The notes under the pieces: model-generated
What the model was told of the DNA's origin: nothing
What the model saw: the letters and a program-made list of their open reading frames with translations, nothing else
Database searches by the model: none
Translations under genes and position numbers: made by a program
NCBI RefSeq assembly: GCF_000003815.2
Contig: NC_049986.1
Coordinates: forward strand, 22,039,719-22,103,718
Source of the DNA: Branchiostoma floridae
Taxonomy: Eukaryota > Chordata > Leptocardii > Amphioxiformes > Branchiostomatidae
Reading direction: 5' to 3'
Length of the DNA stretch: 64,000 nucleotides
Shown here: positions 44,519-56,800 of the stretch, one piece after another
Numbering within the stretch: position 1 is the stretch's first letter
Layout: each line of letters starts with the position of its first letter

Positions 44519-44655
44519 AGTCTCCAAGCAGACCCTACGATGCCTTAGAGATAGATAAGTATCAATGCTGGCAAAGGAGTATAGCCGGCCAAAGCGAGTC
44601 AAACGGCTATACTCCTTTGCGAGCTTTGATACAAGCTAGGGTCTGCTTTGAGACT
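44519..44655. mobile_element. MITE, family B
   Basis: Inverted ends agtctccaagcagaccctac and agggtctgctttgagact; inner inverted ggagtatagccgg / cggctatactcc. Confidence 0.7.
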
Positions 44656-47600
44656 AATATACACGTATAATTGAAAACAAAACAAAACACGAAGCCAACA
44701 GTTTCCGTTATACTGAAATGTATTTAGAACAGGCAAGTTGACTGATGATAACTTCTTACACCGTACAAAACGTACATCCTGAAGAAACGCATAAATATTT
44801 CCAATAAATAAAACATCACTAGTGGAGGACACGAACGCCTCTATCCCTACCCACTAAACATGAACGTTTTTATGTACAAAAACAAGAGATCCCAACATAA
44901 AGTTTTGTCTAATAACAGTCTTCCAGAGAGAGCCTACAGGGAACCTGGTAACTATTAACTTGGGTTTTTGAGGGTTAAATATGCAGGTACTACACAAATT
45001 CAACACCTCCAATAACACAGAAATTCAGTCTAGTTCTAATTAACCTCGATACTATCAGAATTGATATACCATCTAATGCTTCAAAAGGGCATTGATGACA
45101 ACCATGCTAAAGTTCTTCAGTGTGCAAGTAGCGTGAGTTGCAGTACTGCTATCAAATGATAGAGGTCTCTCCTAATACACCTGTTACCTAAGTGGACTTC
45201 TGATTGGTGCAACTCATGGAGTTTTATTGCCTTATTTGGTATGACAGAAACTGTGCTGTAAACTCCCTCGGGAAGACTGTTGACTCAGACAAACGTATCT
45301 CACAAAAGTGGCATGAAAACAGCAAAAGAACAGGATGATAGCAGCTCCAGAATAACACAAGTCAAATTTTGGTATGCTCAAAACACCGCCGACAGATTTG
45401 CCAGCCCTTGTATAATATAACTGTACGTTTTAAGGTCTATATTCCACTATGCCTTTTCCTGCAGTTAGACTACATGCTTACATCCATATCTGACTAGAAT
45501 ATCTGTATAAAATTTCTTCTTTTTTTCAAGTCCTTCCTTGTACTATGCTAAAGGATTCGTAACATTATACCAAAACTTGATATGCAATTGTCTAACATTG
45601 CTGCTAGGATTTCCCCCTCTAATTTTTATCTATTCTGACAGAAAATATTTTTCGTTAACCCACAACTTGTCACATCATAGCTGTCTCATCAGGAAATTTA
45701 AAAGCAAACTAGTCCAACTCTTTTGTTTGAATGAAATATGATTGTGAGTACAATTCCTTGGTTATTGGGGGAAAAGACAGAACAAAAAAGTCTTGCCCCT
45801 CAAAACGTTGTAATGAGTAGGGCATGCGTAGCATTTTCTATACATTTTTTCTCAGCTGACAAAGAAACTTAAATGACAACGATGACAAACAAGGAATTGT
45901 ACTGACACAGCCTGAAATAATTTGTAAGGTGTCATGAGAGGAGCATGAATGGTACATTCTGGTCACTAACAAGCTTAAGTTTTGACAATGTATACTACAC
46001 GTACACAACTTTTCATAGACAAGTTCAGAATTCAACTGCCGTCAACCGATTGTTGTGAAACAAAGACAACAAAAAGTCTAGCTGTATCATTTCGTCTGCC
46101 CTTGTCGTCAGTTTTTCCAGAATTGCACTTATGATCATGTCAACAACAAAAATCAGTGGTGCTAATACATGACTGCTGGTATGACATTTGACACATCACC
46201 TTTGACATTTGACATTAACAGATGTTCACTGGGTCATGGATAAGAAAATTGCAGTTAACATCAATATGAGAGGGAAACATTTTCACTTCTAAAATGGGTA
46301 GTTGATTGAAGAAGTCATTAAGTCTTAGACTCTATAACTTAAACAGTGTAAAGGGGCCCAATGATGCATCCTTGAGGTACACAATAGTATAACTAAGTAG
46401 GTTCACAACAGGAGGGCCCGAAAAAGCATAGGCAGTATCATTGCACTAAGTCTTACAGAGCAAACAGTACAAAAAGCATTCACCTTTTCCTTAGCACTAA
46501 AGTCTAGACTACCAAACTTGCGTACGTAAAACGTGATGAGAAAAACTCAAACTCGCTGGCTAAGATACGACAACTGTTCACATGGACGTGCCCTGAAGAA
46601 GAAGAGTGTTACAAGCCATTTTTTTAGGAAATGCACAAATCGGTTCCAAACTCTCCAGGGTCGGCATGCAAACAACAAACACCTCTGAGGTCAGACACAG
46701 CCACTGGTATATATAGTCTTCTTTCATTACATACCTACAGCAACACAAATTTGATTTGGATGAATGGCATCTTTGGAGTATCCCTAAAAAGAATAAGGAA
46801 GTAAAACAAATTTTGTTCCTTTTTGCAAAGGAATGTTTGAACACATTGAAACAGTTCAATAAAAATGTTGACCTTACTCTTGTTTTTGTTTAGTTTCACA
46901 ACGGGTTCAGAAATAGTTCTCCATTTGCTTAAACTTTGTCAAATTACTTCCTCCGTTCTGCCAAAAGGAGATTCTCTTTCGGGATACAAGCCAAAATTGA
47001 TGTCATCCATAAAATCAAGTCTATGTAGCTTTACATTTGAAAACTCATGAACATCACTACGTCATACCAAATAGAATTCTCTTCGCAAATTCACAGCATT
47101 TTTAGGAGCATACAACAACTATAGCATCCTCCTTAGACAAGTTATATAATAAGAAAAGCTAAAAACCTCTTTTTTTTATATTACACAGCTGCGTTGAAAC
47201 GTGGTACAGATTTTGCAGGTAACTCTACATGTATGCAGGTTCGTAACATCCCATGTCCACACAGAATACATGTAAGTTCAGATCTCTTATTACAAAGTAC
47301 TCAGCTCATCTTACGCTAAGGAGAAGCTACACGATACAAATTATCAACATTCTTCCCCATCTTTTCCTCCATCAACAATAGAATCCAAAAAGTTGCCATG
47401 ACACACTTCAAAAAATTTGCCCTCTTCTCGTATTTTTCATTTAAGTAACGTTGCCGCATTCCTGTATTGTCGTGCCCTCCCTCTACATTGGACTAAAACA
47501 GGAATAGGGAAACCTGAAGTTTAGTCCTGATGTTTTCCCTCGATCCCGTCAAAATTTCAATGACAAGCTTGCAGAAAGACAACATTGAATGCCATAGATT

Positions 47601-47722
47601 TTGTTACACAGGCTTGTTGATGATGGGACCATTATACCTACAACGCAGCCCTATGACAGACTAGACTGCGCTCTATCTGAGACCAGGACACTTTTCTTTC
47701 TACATTTCTACGTCCTTGTCAG
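44656..47722 (-). other. Downstream flank / probable long 3' UTR of NCS-1
   Basis: This 3-kb stretch is free of recognisable mobile elements, unlike its surroundings, and lies directly downstream of the most distal NCS-1 terminal exon. A minus-strand AATAAA is present at 45223-45228 (plus-strand tttatt). No separate gene is recognised. 3' UTR status is inference. Confidence 0.35.
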
Positions 47723-47812
47723 CTATAAGTCCAGGGACAGGGCGGAACAGATCCATTTGTCCTTCTTTGCGCCATCTCTAAACTCCTGCTTGCTAATCAG
47801 CCCATCCTTGTT
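47723..47812 (-). CDS. NCS1: NCS-1 alternative terminal exon C
   Basis: Acceptor tttttcgatgcag, then [16 protein letters not shown] and the tail [13 protein letters not shown]-stop: 29 codons plus stop. The EF4 loop still has all ligand positions ([12 protein letters not shown]). The C-terminus is two residues shorter and more diverged than in A and B. Confidence 0.75.
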   Translation of the reverse strand, partial: NKDGLISKQEFRDGAKKDKWICSALSLDL

Positions 47813-50800
47813 CTGCATCGAAAAACGCACAGAGACACGAAAATGGGAAATTAGTTTCGGCACCTGAAACAGCCCGCACCTGAAACAGTAGCACCTGACA
47901 ACTGCCACAGCCACAGACAGTGGGTACCTAGCTGATTTTCGAGGTGCCTGTTTCTGTCACCAGGTGCACTTTTTCGGGTGCCTGATTTTTGAAGTGCCTG
48001 TTTCCATCATCAGGTTCACTTTTTCGGGTGCCTGATTTTCGAGATGCCTACTTCTGTCATCAAGTGCATTTTTTTTCAGGTGCCTGCTTATCTAGGTGCC
48101 AGATTTACATACCGGTAGTGCTTATAATCACCCTGGTGATGTTGTATATAAAGCTTCAGGAAAAAGTGGTACTCGGGGGACCCTGTCATGCTCAAGGTGG
48201 AGCCAACTGTACAGCATCATTTGGTGCGCATCGATTGTCCTCATGCTAAAACAGGCGTTATGGTCATCCAGTTTTCGTTTCGACATGCGCCCTATAGGCA
48301 GCACACTGCCCAGCTAATACCCTACGATCATGGACTCTTTTTTTTTTGTTACAACGTCATATATTTACAATAAATACAACTATCATAATGGTGGCAACGC
48401 AAGCCTTCCCACCCAATTTGCGTTGTGATTTCAACCTGCTAAAAGCATCAGTCGTTGACAGTCGTCAAACCGTGATGTGAAGAAAACAAAAACAAAATTT
48501 TCGGTGGTGAAGCCGTGTCTGTCTGTGGTGTAAGAATCCATCATCAGAGAGTAACCGGCCAGCAAGACGGCCTGAATCGTTCTTTGTTGTTGCCATGGTA
48601 ATGCATTTGTGCACCCCCCAAACGATGGAAAAGGCTGCCAGAATGACATAGAACTACTGGGGTACAAAGGTCACGGAACAGACACGTAGAAATGGGGCTG
48701 TCGCGCAACTACTGTCGATACAAACAGCGGACTATGACGTCACACTTTTACGCAAAAGGCGCAACTTACAACACCAAATAAGGCCACTTTTGCCATGGTA
48801 GAAGAAGGGTAATGGGATGTGACAGTGACACATTGAAGGGTAGGTGGGGGAGAAAGGGCTTGCGCTGAAAAGAAATTAAGTTGCACCCTAAGTTTCTTTT
48901 CCTTAAAGGTCTGTTTTCTTAAAGTTTCTGCCCCTACAGCAACCTTTTGCATGAGTTTGGGAGGTCGAAGCCATGCACAAGATGTTGTGACAGAGAAGCA
49001 TAGCCGAATCATGTGAAAGCGAGTTGTACAGGGGTTGGGGTGTTTAGTGATAACATGTCTTTCCATGCATGGGTTCGTTGGGCACCTTCTAGCTAGCCTG
49101 GTTGCTATCCTGAAAAGGTTAAGACCAGACTGAGTATAGTTCAATTTTTTTTGGTTCTAGGACTTAAGATAATAATGTTGAACTGACAGATAGACATGAA
49201 AATAAACTCTGAAGAAAAGGTTTGCAACCTGATACACAAAGTCTCAGCGAGTCAGATTCAATTGTTTTCGTGCTCTTCTATTGCTATATTTCTAGTTAAA
49301 ATGTTTGACAACAAATTAAAGAAATTACAGTGGCTTTAGGTCCCATTCAATAGTTACTGCACCGGCCTGAAAATAGTTGCAGGTTAGCACCAATCAAATG
49401 GGACGAAAGCCAAAGCAAGTGTGTGTAACCAGAATAGCTAACTCAGTGTCTCCTTACATGCGCAACAGTGCGATGAGCTGACCACAGCCAAACGAGTTAG
49501 TGATGGCAGCCATACGTGTCAGTGATTGGAAGGGTCCACTCTGGCAGTTCCTGTCATCATTGTAAAACACGGCTGTAAAAAATGTTTGGCTTGCAGGTTT
49601 AGGGTCCATATGATCCCGAAATGAAAGTTGAAAAGCTTAACGTTGAAGTGAAACTGGCCAATAGCATTTAGTTGTGAGGTGGTAAGATAATAGCTTTGTA
49701 GAAATTTTGTCAATTGAGTCTTTTTTATTTCAGGGATTTCGAAGGGTACAAACTGTGAGATGTAAATTTGTTGAGGCAAAGGCTTGCCAGCACCAGCCAT
49801 GTTTGTGAATGACAGCGAGGACTTGAAAGGGAATCCCAGAATACCATTTGTAACGCTCTCACAATGGAAACTTGTATACACAGACATCATTGCTCCATTT
49901 CTATAGCCAGCGCCTGGACAATCCAGGCGTCCTTCTTCGAGCCTGAGATAAACTCCGAACGGCTCAACTTTCCGTCCTTATTCTGAAAAAACAACGTTCA
50001 AAATGTCCACAGATAGTTTGTCATGACATGAGCTGTCTGATAAGTCACTATATGAATGCATAATGAAAGTAATAGGTTCATTTCAGCTCAACTTCTGTCC
50101 TTTCATTCTTTCTGAAAAAAAAATGTTCTAGAAGTTCACAGTTCAAAGTTCACAGCTCATGTTAGACCTTGGAGGCTTGTGATTGGTCACTGTATTGACA
50201 CAAGATGAGAAAGTGAAATCATCTATCTGATTGGTCACCAATCCACTGAATGACGGGAAAGTGATAGAATCTTTCTGGTTGGTTTAACTGTTCCACTGAA
50301 TGATGAGAAAGAGAAAGACTGATTGGTCACCATACCATGGCATGATGGGAAAGAAAAAATGCTTTCTGATTGGTCACTATCCCACTGCATCATGTGACAG
50401 ACCTAAAGCTTTTTGATTGGTCACTGTACCACTGCATGATGGAAAAGTGACTTCTGATTGGCCACCTTCCCATCATCTGCTAAAAGCACTACCTATCAAA
50501 GGCAGTTTATAATGTACATGTAAGTCCTCTGTAATACAATATGCACGTAAAGCCCTGGGTACTATTCAAATAATAAAAAAGAGAAATCAACATCTCTCCA
50601 ATTACAGGATCTGTACAGGTTAAAGATATGCTTGCACAAAGTGGGATCACTGTGGGATCTCCAGCGACAACGCTTGGACGATCCACGGATCACACTTGGA
50701 TCCCTCCCTGAACTCTTCCTTCGTGAGCTTGCCATCCTTGTTCTGTGGGAGAAAGAAGAGGATTGAACGATAAAGTGTCCACCACTGGTGTTTAAGTGTT

Positions 50801-53800
50801 AACCACATGTGACACACTGGCTTTGTGTTAAGTGATAATCATGATATTTGTGAATTGTTTAATGTGGTTGCTAAAATAAAAAGTTCCTTGCAGTTGTACA
50901 CATTACCAACTGTTTTTACATGTACATGTACCTAGCCAAAGTTTCACTTGTAATGAACCATTTGTTTCCTTTCGCAGGCAATACTTACTCGTTCTACTTC
51001 ACATGAGGTCTAGAAACAGCTTGAAGTAGAACCAGTAACAGATAGTATTGCCTTAAGATGATAGACGGTCAGTGAAACATAGGCTTGGTACAGAGAACTT
51101 TGTTATCCATGTGCACAAAAGTGTGATGTCCATGCAACATGCAAAAAGCCTAAAATGCACTGATTTTGTGTCAATGACATATAAGAAAGAAGAAATGGCT
51201 TGCAAGCTTTCTTTAACAATTTACTATCAAGTATAAATTGCATGTCATGCAAGGAAAGTGGCTACAATATTCAAATACCATACAATGTCATGTAGATGCA
51301 AAATTAAGTATAGTCTACAAACAAAAACGAGAAGAAAAGGTGAGTACACAAACGTTGATGAAGGTACGGTAAGTACACAAACACACAAAGAGTTTTAGAA
51401 CAGAAGACTGAGAAGGTTCGGTGACAGAAGAGGATTAAAAATTAGTTTTCCAAAGTTGTGAGGAATTGGTGGATGGATTGGTATGCAAGATTTCTTATAG
51501 CAGGTGTGTGATTTTAGACGGCAACCTCACTCTTACTCGAAATACTGCTGGAGTGAAGTGGGTTTGATAAATGAATTCTACTCTTTAAGGAAACTACAAA
51601 TACGGAAAAAAATTTCTGGAAATGTTCAAGAGCGTGAAAAAGTCCTGTAAGAAAGTCAGAAAATGGATCAAATGAGGGAAGGGAAAAAATTGAAACAAAG
51701 ATCAAATGAAGGAAAGAAAAACTTTGTAAATAGAAGCGGCCCTTATTCTTTCAATCCTGAAACATCACGATCACACAGGAAAACATAAGTTAAGAAAACA
51801 CAGCTGAAAAGAAGTACACAATAACAATACAAACAGGCTGACAAATCAGTAACAAAACCAAGACAGCAATTGAAATATGCAAATGAGAAAATAGAAGAGT
51901 TTAAACAGAAGACAAATACAACAGCTTATCACAAAATTCTGAATTTTCAGATATCAAGTAACATGAAAGAAGAGAAGAACAAAACTGTACATCATCACAC
52001 ACAATTATAGCAAAAAATAGCAAAATCATACAATAAAAGACAGGAATATTACATTAAACCAAGGATGAGAACATATCACAACTAAAAGCTTAGTAACAAA
52101 GTACATGATAATCTAAAAGGCTACTAGTAGGGTACAGACAAAGACTATAGTCAGTGCAGGGTAGCATTACGACAGTCAAATATAAAACCTTTCTACATGC
52201 AACAGCAATGGTAACAGGGCTAAGACAGGTATTAGAAGCTTGACCCCTTTTACACTGTGTCTAATGCAATTTCTGAAATAACGCAGGACATTAGGCCTAA
52301 ACATTTCAACTGGGACAGGGCCAAAGGGGTCAGTCTACACTGATGAGGAGCTATTAGAGGAACAAACTGGAGCTACATGTAAAGTATGTACCAGTTTAAC
52401 ACATTACTACAGGACAAATTACGTCGATGAAGGTTAGGCATCCAGGTAATAAGATATGCTTAAAAAAAGCAATTACTCAAGCAACTGGAATATGATTTGG
52501 AAACAGTCAGACGTTTCAACTGGTATCCACCAGTTTTCCTCAGTGACCCTGAAGTGATCTGGAAAAAACAGATCTTTTATACTCTACACTATGAATGAAG
52601 ACAATTCTAGAGGTCCAATAGGAAACATTGTATTGAAAGACAATTTTAGTTTGAGTATAAAAGACCTGTTTTTTCCAAAGTATATCCAGTTGCTTGAGTA
52701 ATTGCTTTTGGCATACAGGACAGATTGAACTAGAAGAAATTATGAAAGAGTGACCTGCACCTTATCCATCTGTGCGAAGATCTTGTTAACTCTCTTCTCC
52801 GGCGTGTCCTCATCTGGGGGCAGCTCCAGCATTGTGCCCTGTGGGGCAAAGGTCAGAGGTGGCAGGTCAGAGGTGGCCAATCAGAGAGAGTTAGACAAAC
52901 GATTGGATCAAAGGTTAGATCGTGGTTGCGATCAACGTGCATCAGTGCTCTGGTGAGGTCGCAGGGTTGGACAAGTCCATTAGCCTGATTGTTCCCGGCA
53001 AGTGAAACTACTGATCGAGCAAGCGCATGTCCTTCCCTACTTGCCCGATCGAGCAAGTAAGATTTTTCATGGAATATATTTTGATATTACTTTTGACAGT
53101 CATGGGATCAAGCATGGTTCAACAGAGAAAAGTAGAGCCAATAGCAAAAAAATTCCAATGCTGGAAGTGAAAATACATACTTTTTTTTTAGTTATTTAAA
53201 TTTTGAGCAGGTGAAAAGTTGGTTCGGGCAAGTAAATTTCATATTTACTTGCCCGAAAGGACAAGCATTAGTTTTAGGCAACTTTTCCAACCCTAGGTCG
53301 CTGTAGAAATCTGCCTTCACAATATAAAAAGCCTCATACAAAGATCATTAGTTACATGTCAATACTGTATAGCAATGAGCAGTCAAACGTAGTTATGCAC
53401 GTTTTAAGGTTCAGACCTGTAATGCTAGTTCACCTTTGTGGGGTAACTTATATTGAATTTTGCTGCATTTGAACACAGGGTATTCACGTATATCATGTCT
53501 TTTTATGTAAACAGCCTTATTGCAACATAGAACAAACACCATTGCAGAAAAAAAACAGGCAAAGAAAAAGTAAGCAGGAAGACTAACAACACTGAGAAAA
53601 AAATTACAGAAAAATAAGCAGAAAAAAGTCATAGGAAAATTAATAAAAAAATTGGCACAGAAAAATAAGCAGGAAGCAAATAACTTGTAGCAAACAACAT
53701 AATTTGTAAAAAAAAAAAACAGGCACAGAAAAATAAGCAGGAAGACCAACCTCGCCAGAAAGGGAGCTACTCTGTAAGGTAATAAGAAGACGGGAAATCG

Positions 53801-56800
53801 ACGAGGGAAGAAAAGAAGCGAAGAAACATTGACAAAGATGTTTGCTTCTGAGAAGCCACAGGGTTAGACAATGCACAAGCAAGAGGAATGATCCTTTTAA
53901 GGGCTAATACAATGTATGCCAGTTGAAAGTTTGAACTGTGCATGCAGTAAAAGAATGACGCACATAATGAAGACAGGTTCAAGCAACTTATGAGGTTAGA
54001 GGGTCTAAGTCCATGTCTTACTTTGTCAGTGTTGCAATTATTAGCCTGGGTTTGGAATGTTCCATGATTCATTTTATAACGGGGGGATTAATTGAATACT
54101 TAATTGAGAGAATGAGAGGGAGAAAAACAAAAATGACTTTTTTTCATTCTTTAAGTTTTTCCCACTCTCATGATAAAGTTTTATCTTAAAAATAACTTAA
54201 GATATGTATGAAGAACAGGGAGGGAAAAGGGACAAAAGTTGACGAGATAAAATTAGAAGTACTTCAAACACCCCTCCACAAACATTAACAGTGGAACATT
54301 CCTCACATGACACAAAAGACATGCAAAAGGCCAAGGGGTTGGTTAGTTTGTTACTAAGATACAGAAAGCTGTACTCAGTCGTCTGTCGGCCATTTTTCTG
54401 TCCTAAAGACGGAACAGGGACTCACCTTTTCCTGCATGGGGAAACAAAGAACGACAAAACGCGGGAATGAACCAGGCACAGAAATTGACAAGGAATGGAG
54501 GAACATAAAACTGAACAAAGAATGACAGAACATTGAGTGGCATATGGCTTGTCAACATATTGTAGTGCAGGGGTCTAATTTCTAGAAAATAAAGACATCA
54601 CATAACTTTACAAACAAGGAAAAAAGTGAATTTCTGCCTCTTACAGATTATTTCATAAGTTAAAGTTTAAACCCCTCAATGATTCTACAAGTAGAGAGTT
54701 TTAGTCTGTCTGTCTGTCTATGGTATTTTTTTTGTGCATGTGAATATTTGCTCAAATGACAGTCTGTAACTTTTTAAGTTCGGTTCACGTAACTTGAGAT
54801 CAATATTTGAATAGATTTGAAACCCAGGATTCGTAAGTAGGTCCCAGGCAACCATAACCATTCTCACTTCCTAGTATTCTCATTTAGTGACTGCCATTGT
54901 TATCTCTACTGGTAGAGTCAGCACTCCTGCCAGATCACAATCTCTATGAGCATGTATACCCAGACATGTTATACATGTAAAACTCACCACCATGGCGTAG
55001 ATGGCTTCCACTATGTTCAGCATCTCTGATTTTGTGATGTAGCCATCGTTGTCGAGGTCATACAAGTTGAAAGCCCCTGGAAACAAACAAACAAAAAAAG
55101 TTTACATGCTGCACCCCCACAAATGGTACAATCCTCGAATAATGTGCTGATTTTTTAAAATGTGTACCGCAGCACTCTTTTCAACATGACAAGGGAAACT
55201 TAGAGATATCTGTGATGTAGCCTTCGTTGTTGTCATTAGGTCATACAAGTTGAAAGCCCCTGAAAACATAGAAGCAAACAAACAAATGCTGAATGTTTCA
55301 CCCAGCACAAATGGCACATTCCTAAACCATGTGCTGAAAATCATTATTTTTTGCACATGACACTTTTTTTCACCATGGCAAGGGAAATCAATCAGACATT
55401 TTTCACGGATGATTTTCTGTCATAGTCTGCACTTATGGTGCATCGAACTGGGCATTTGGCATTTTTCATCTGACAGCTTCTAGGCCTAACTGGAGAAGAT
55501 GGGCATGGAAGATGGGTAAGTAGAGCAGCAAAGCATATTACAAGGCCTATTTTCTGATGGTTGCAACATAAATGTCCTTCATTTTTCCTTACTTTGCAAA
55601 GGGATTTTGGTACAGTGCAACACTATGAATACCAATTTCTATTACAAGTCTCATTCCTAGCCGACTTCTACAGACAAGTTATGATCATAAAAGTTTCTGA
55701 CACTTAACTTGCTTTGAAAAAATTAACCGCTGTAAGACTATGAAGACAGTCACCTCTATCCACAAGCTGTTTTCAGGTCACATTTCTGACATTCTATGAT
55801 TCTTGTTTGACACCTGCAGTGGGATTTTATGATAGTTACATTAAAAAAAAAATTGTCTTTGAACCCCCTATCCACACAAGTCTTATTTTCATTTCATGTG
55901 TTTTTTGTTCCAATGAACAGGTCATGATGAGACCAATATGAGGATCTGCTGAGGTTCCAATCAACACGGTATTGCTATACATAAAAGGCTTCAATCAGAC
56001 CAAAACTCAGGCTGATTGTCCTTGAATAAAGAGGCAGAAACTGCAGTGTGAGACCAAGTTCCGTCTAAACTAAAAGTAAAACATGAAACTGCTAGAGGAT
56101 GTTGCAGTGTTCGGTAATCAACGCGGTATTGCTATACATAAAAGGCTTCAATCAGACCAAAACTCAGGCTGACTGTCCTTGAATACAACTGTAACTGCAG
56201 TGTGATACCAGGGGCTAGCTGAAAAAACAACAATATGAAACCACTAGTGTTGAGGTGTTCGGGAATCATCAGCAGATTGCTGTACATGAAAGATAAAAGG
56301 CTCCAATCAGACCAAAACTCAGACTGACTGTCCTTGTATACAGACTCTGAGGCAGAAACCGCCTTCTGAGACCAGGTTATGACAAAACTAATATTTCAGA
56401 CCATGTTGCAGTGTTATGCAATCATCAGGATATTGCTGTACATGACAGGCTCCAATCTGGCACAAAGTCGGGTAGATTGTCCTTGACAGGAAATTATCAC
56501 ACACCAGATTTAACTGCCTGTATTAGCGTACATGTAATGCCAAGGTCGGATGTACGCTACATCACGTTGATTGGGTGGTCGGGTTATGGGATTTTCCGGC
56601 AGTGAATTTTGAGCTGAGACAATTTTGTTGCAAGATCATGTGAGACAGTCATGATTTCACACCGTCGGATACAGTTTTTGATTTGATTTGATTTATTCGG
56701 CTGTATAATCATGAGAAATACAGCCAGGGCTACCCAACTAGCCTGAGGCTATTATCAAGGGCTAGCCCTGGTAACATTACAATATACGTTATACAATAGT

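Noticed and set aside
53411-53882. Phe/Leu/Cys-rich minus-strand ORFs resembling membrane proteins
   Set aside because: Composition artefact of A-rich gaaaaataagcagg repeats in an NCS-1 intron.
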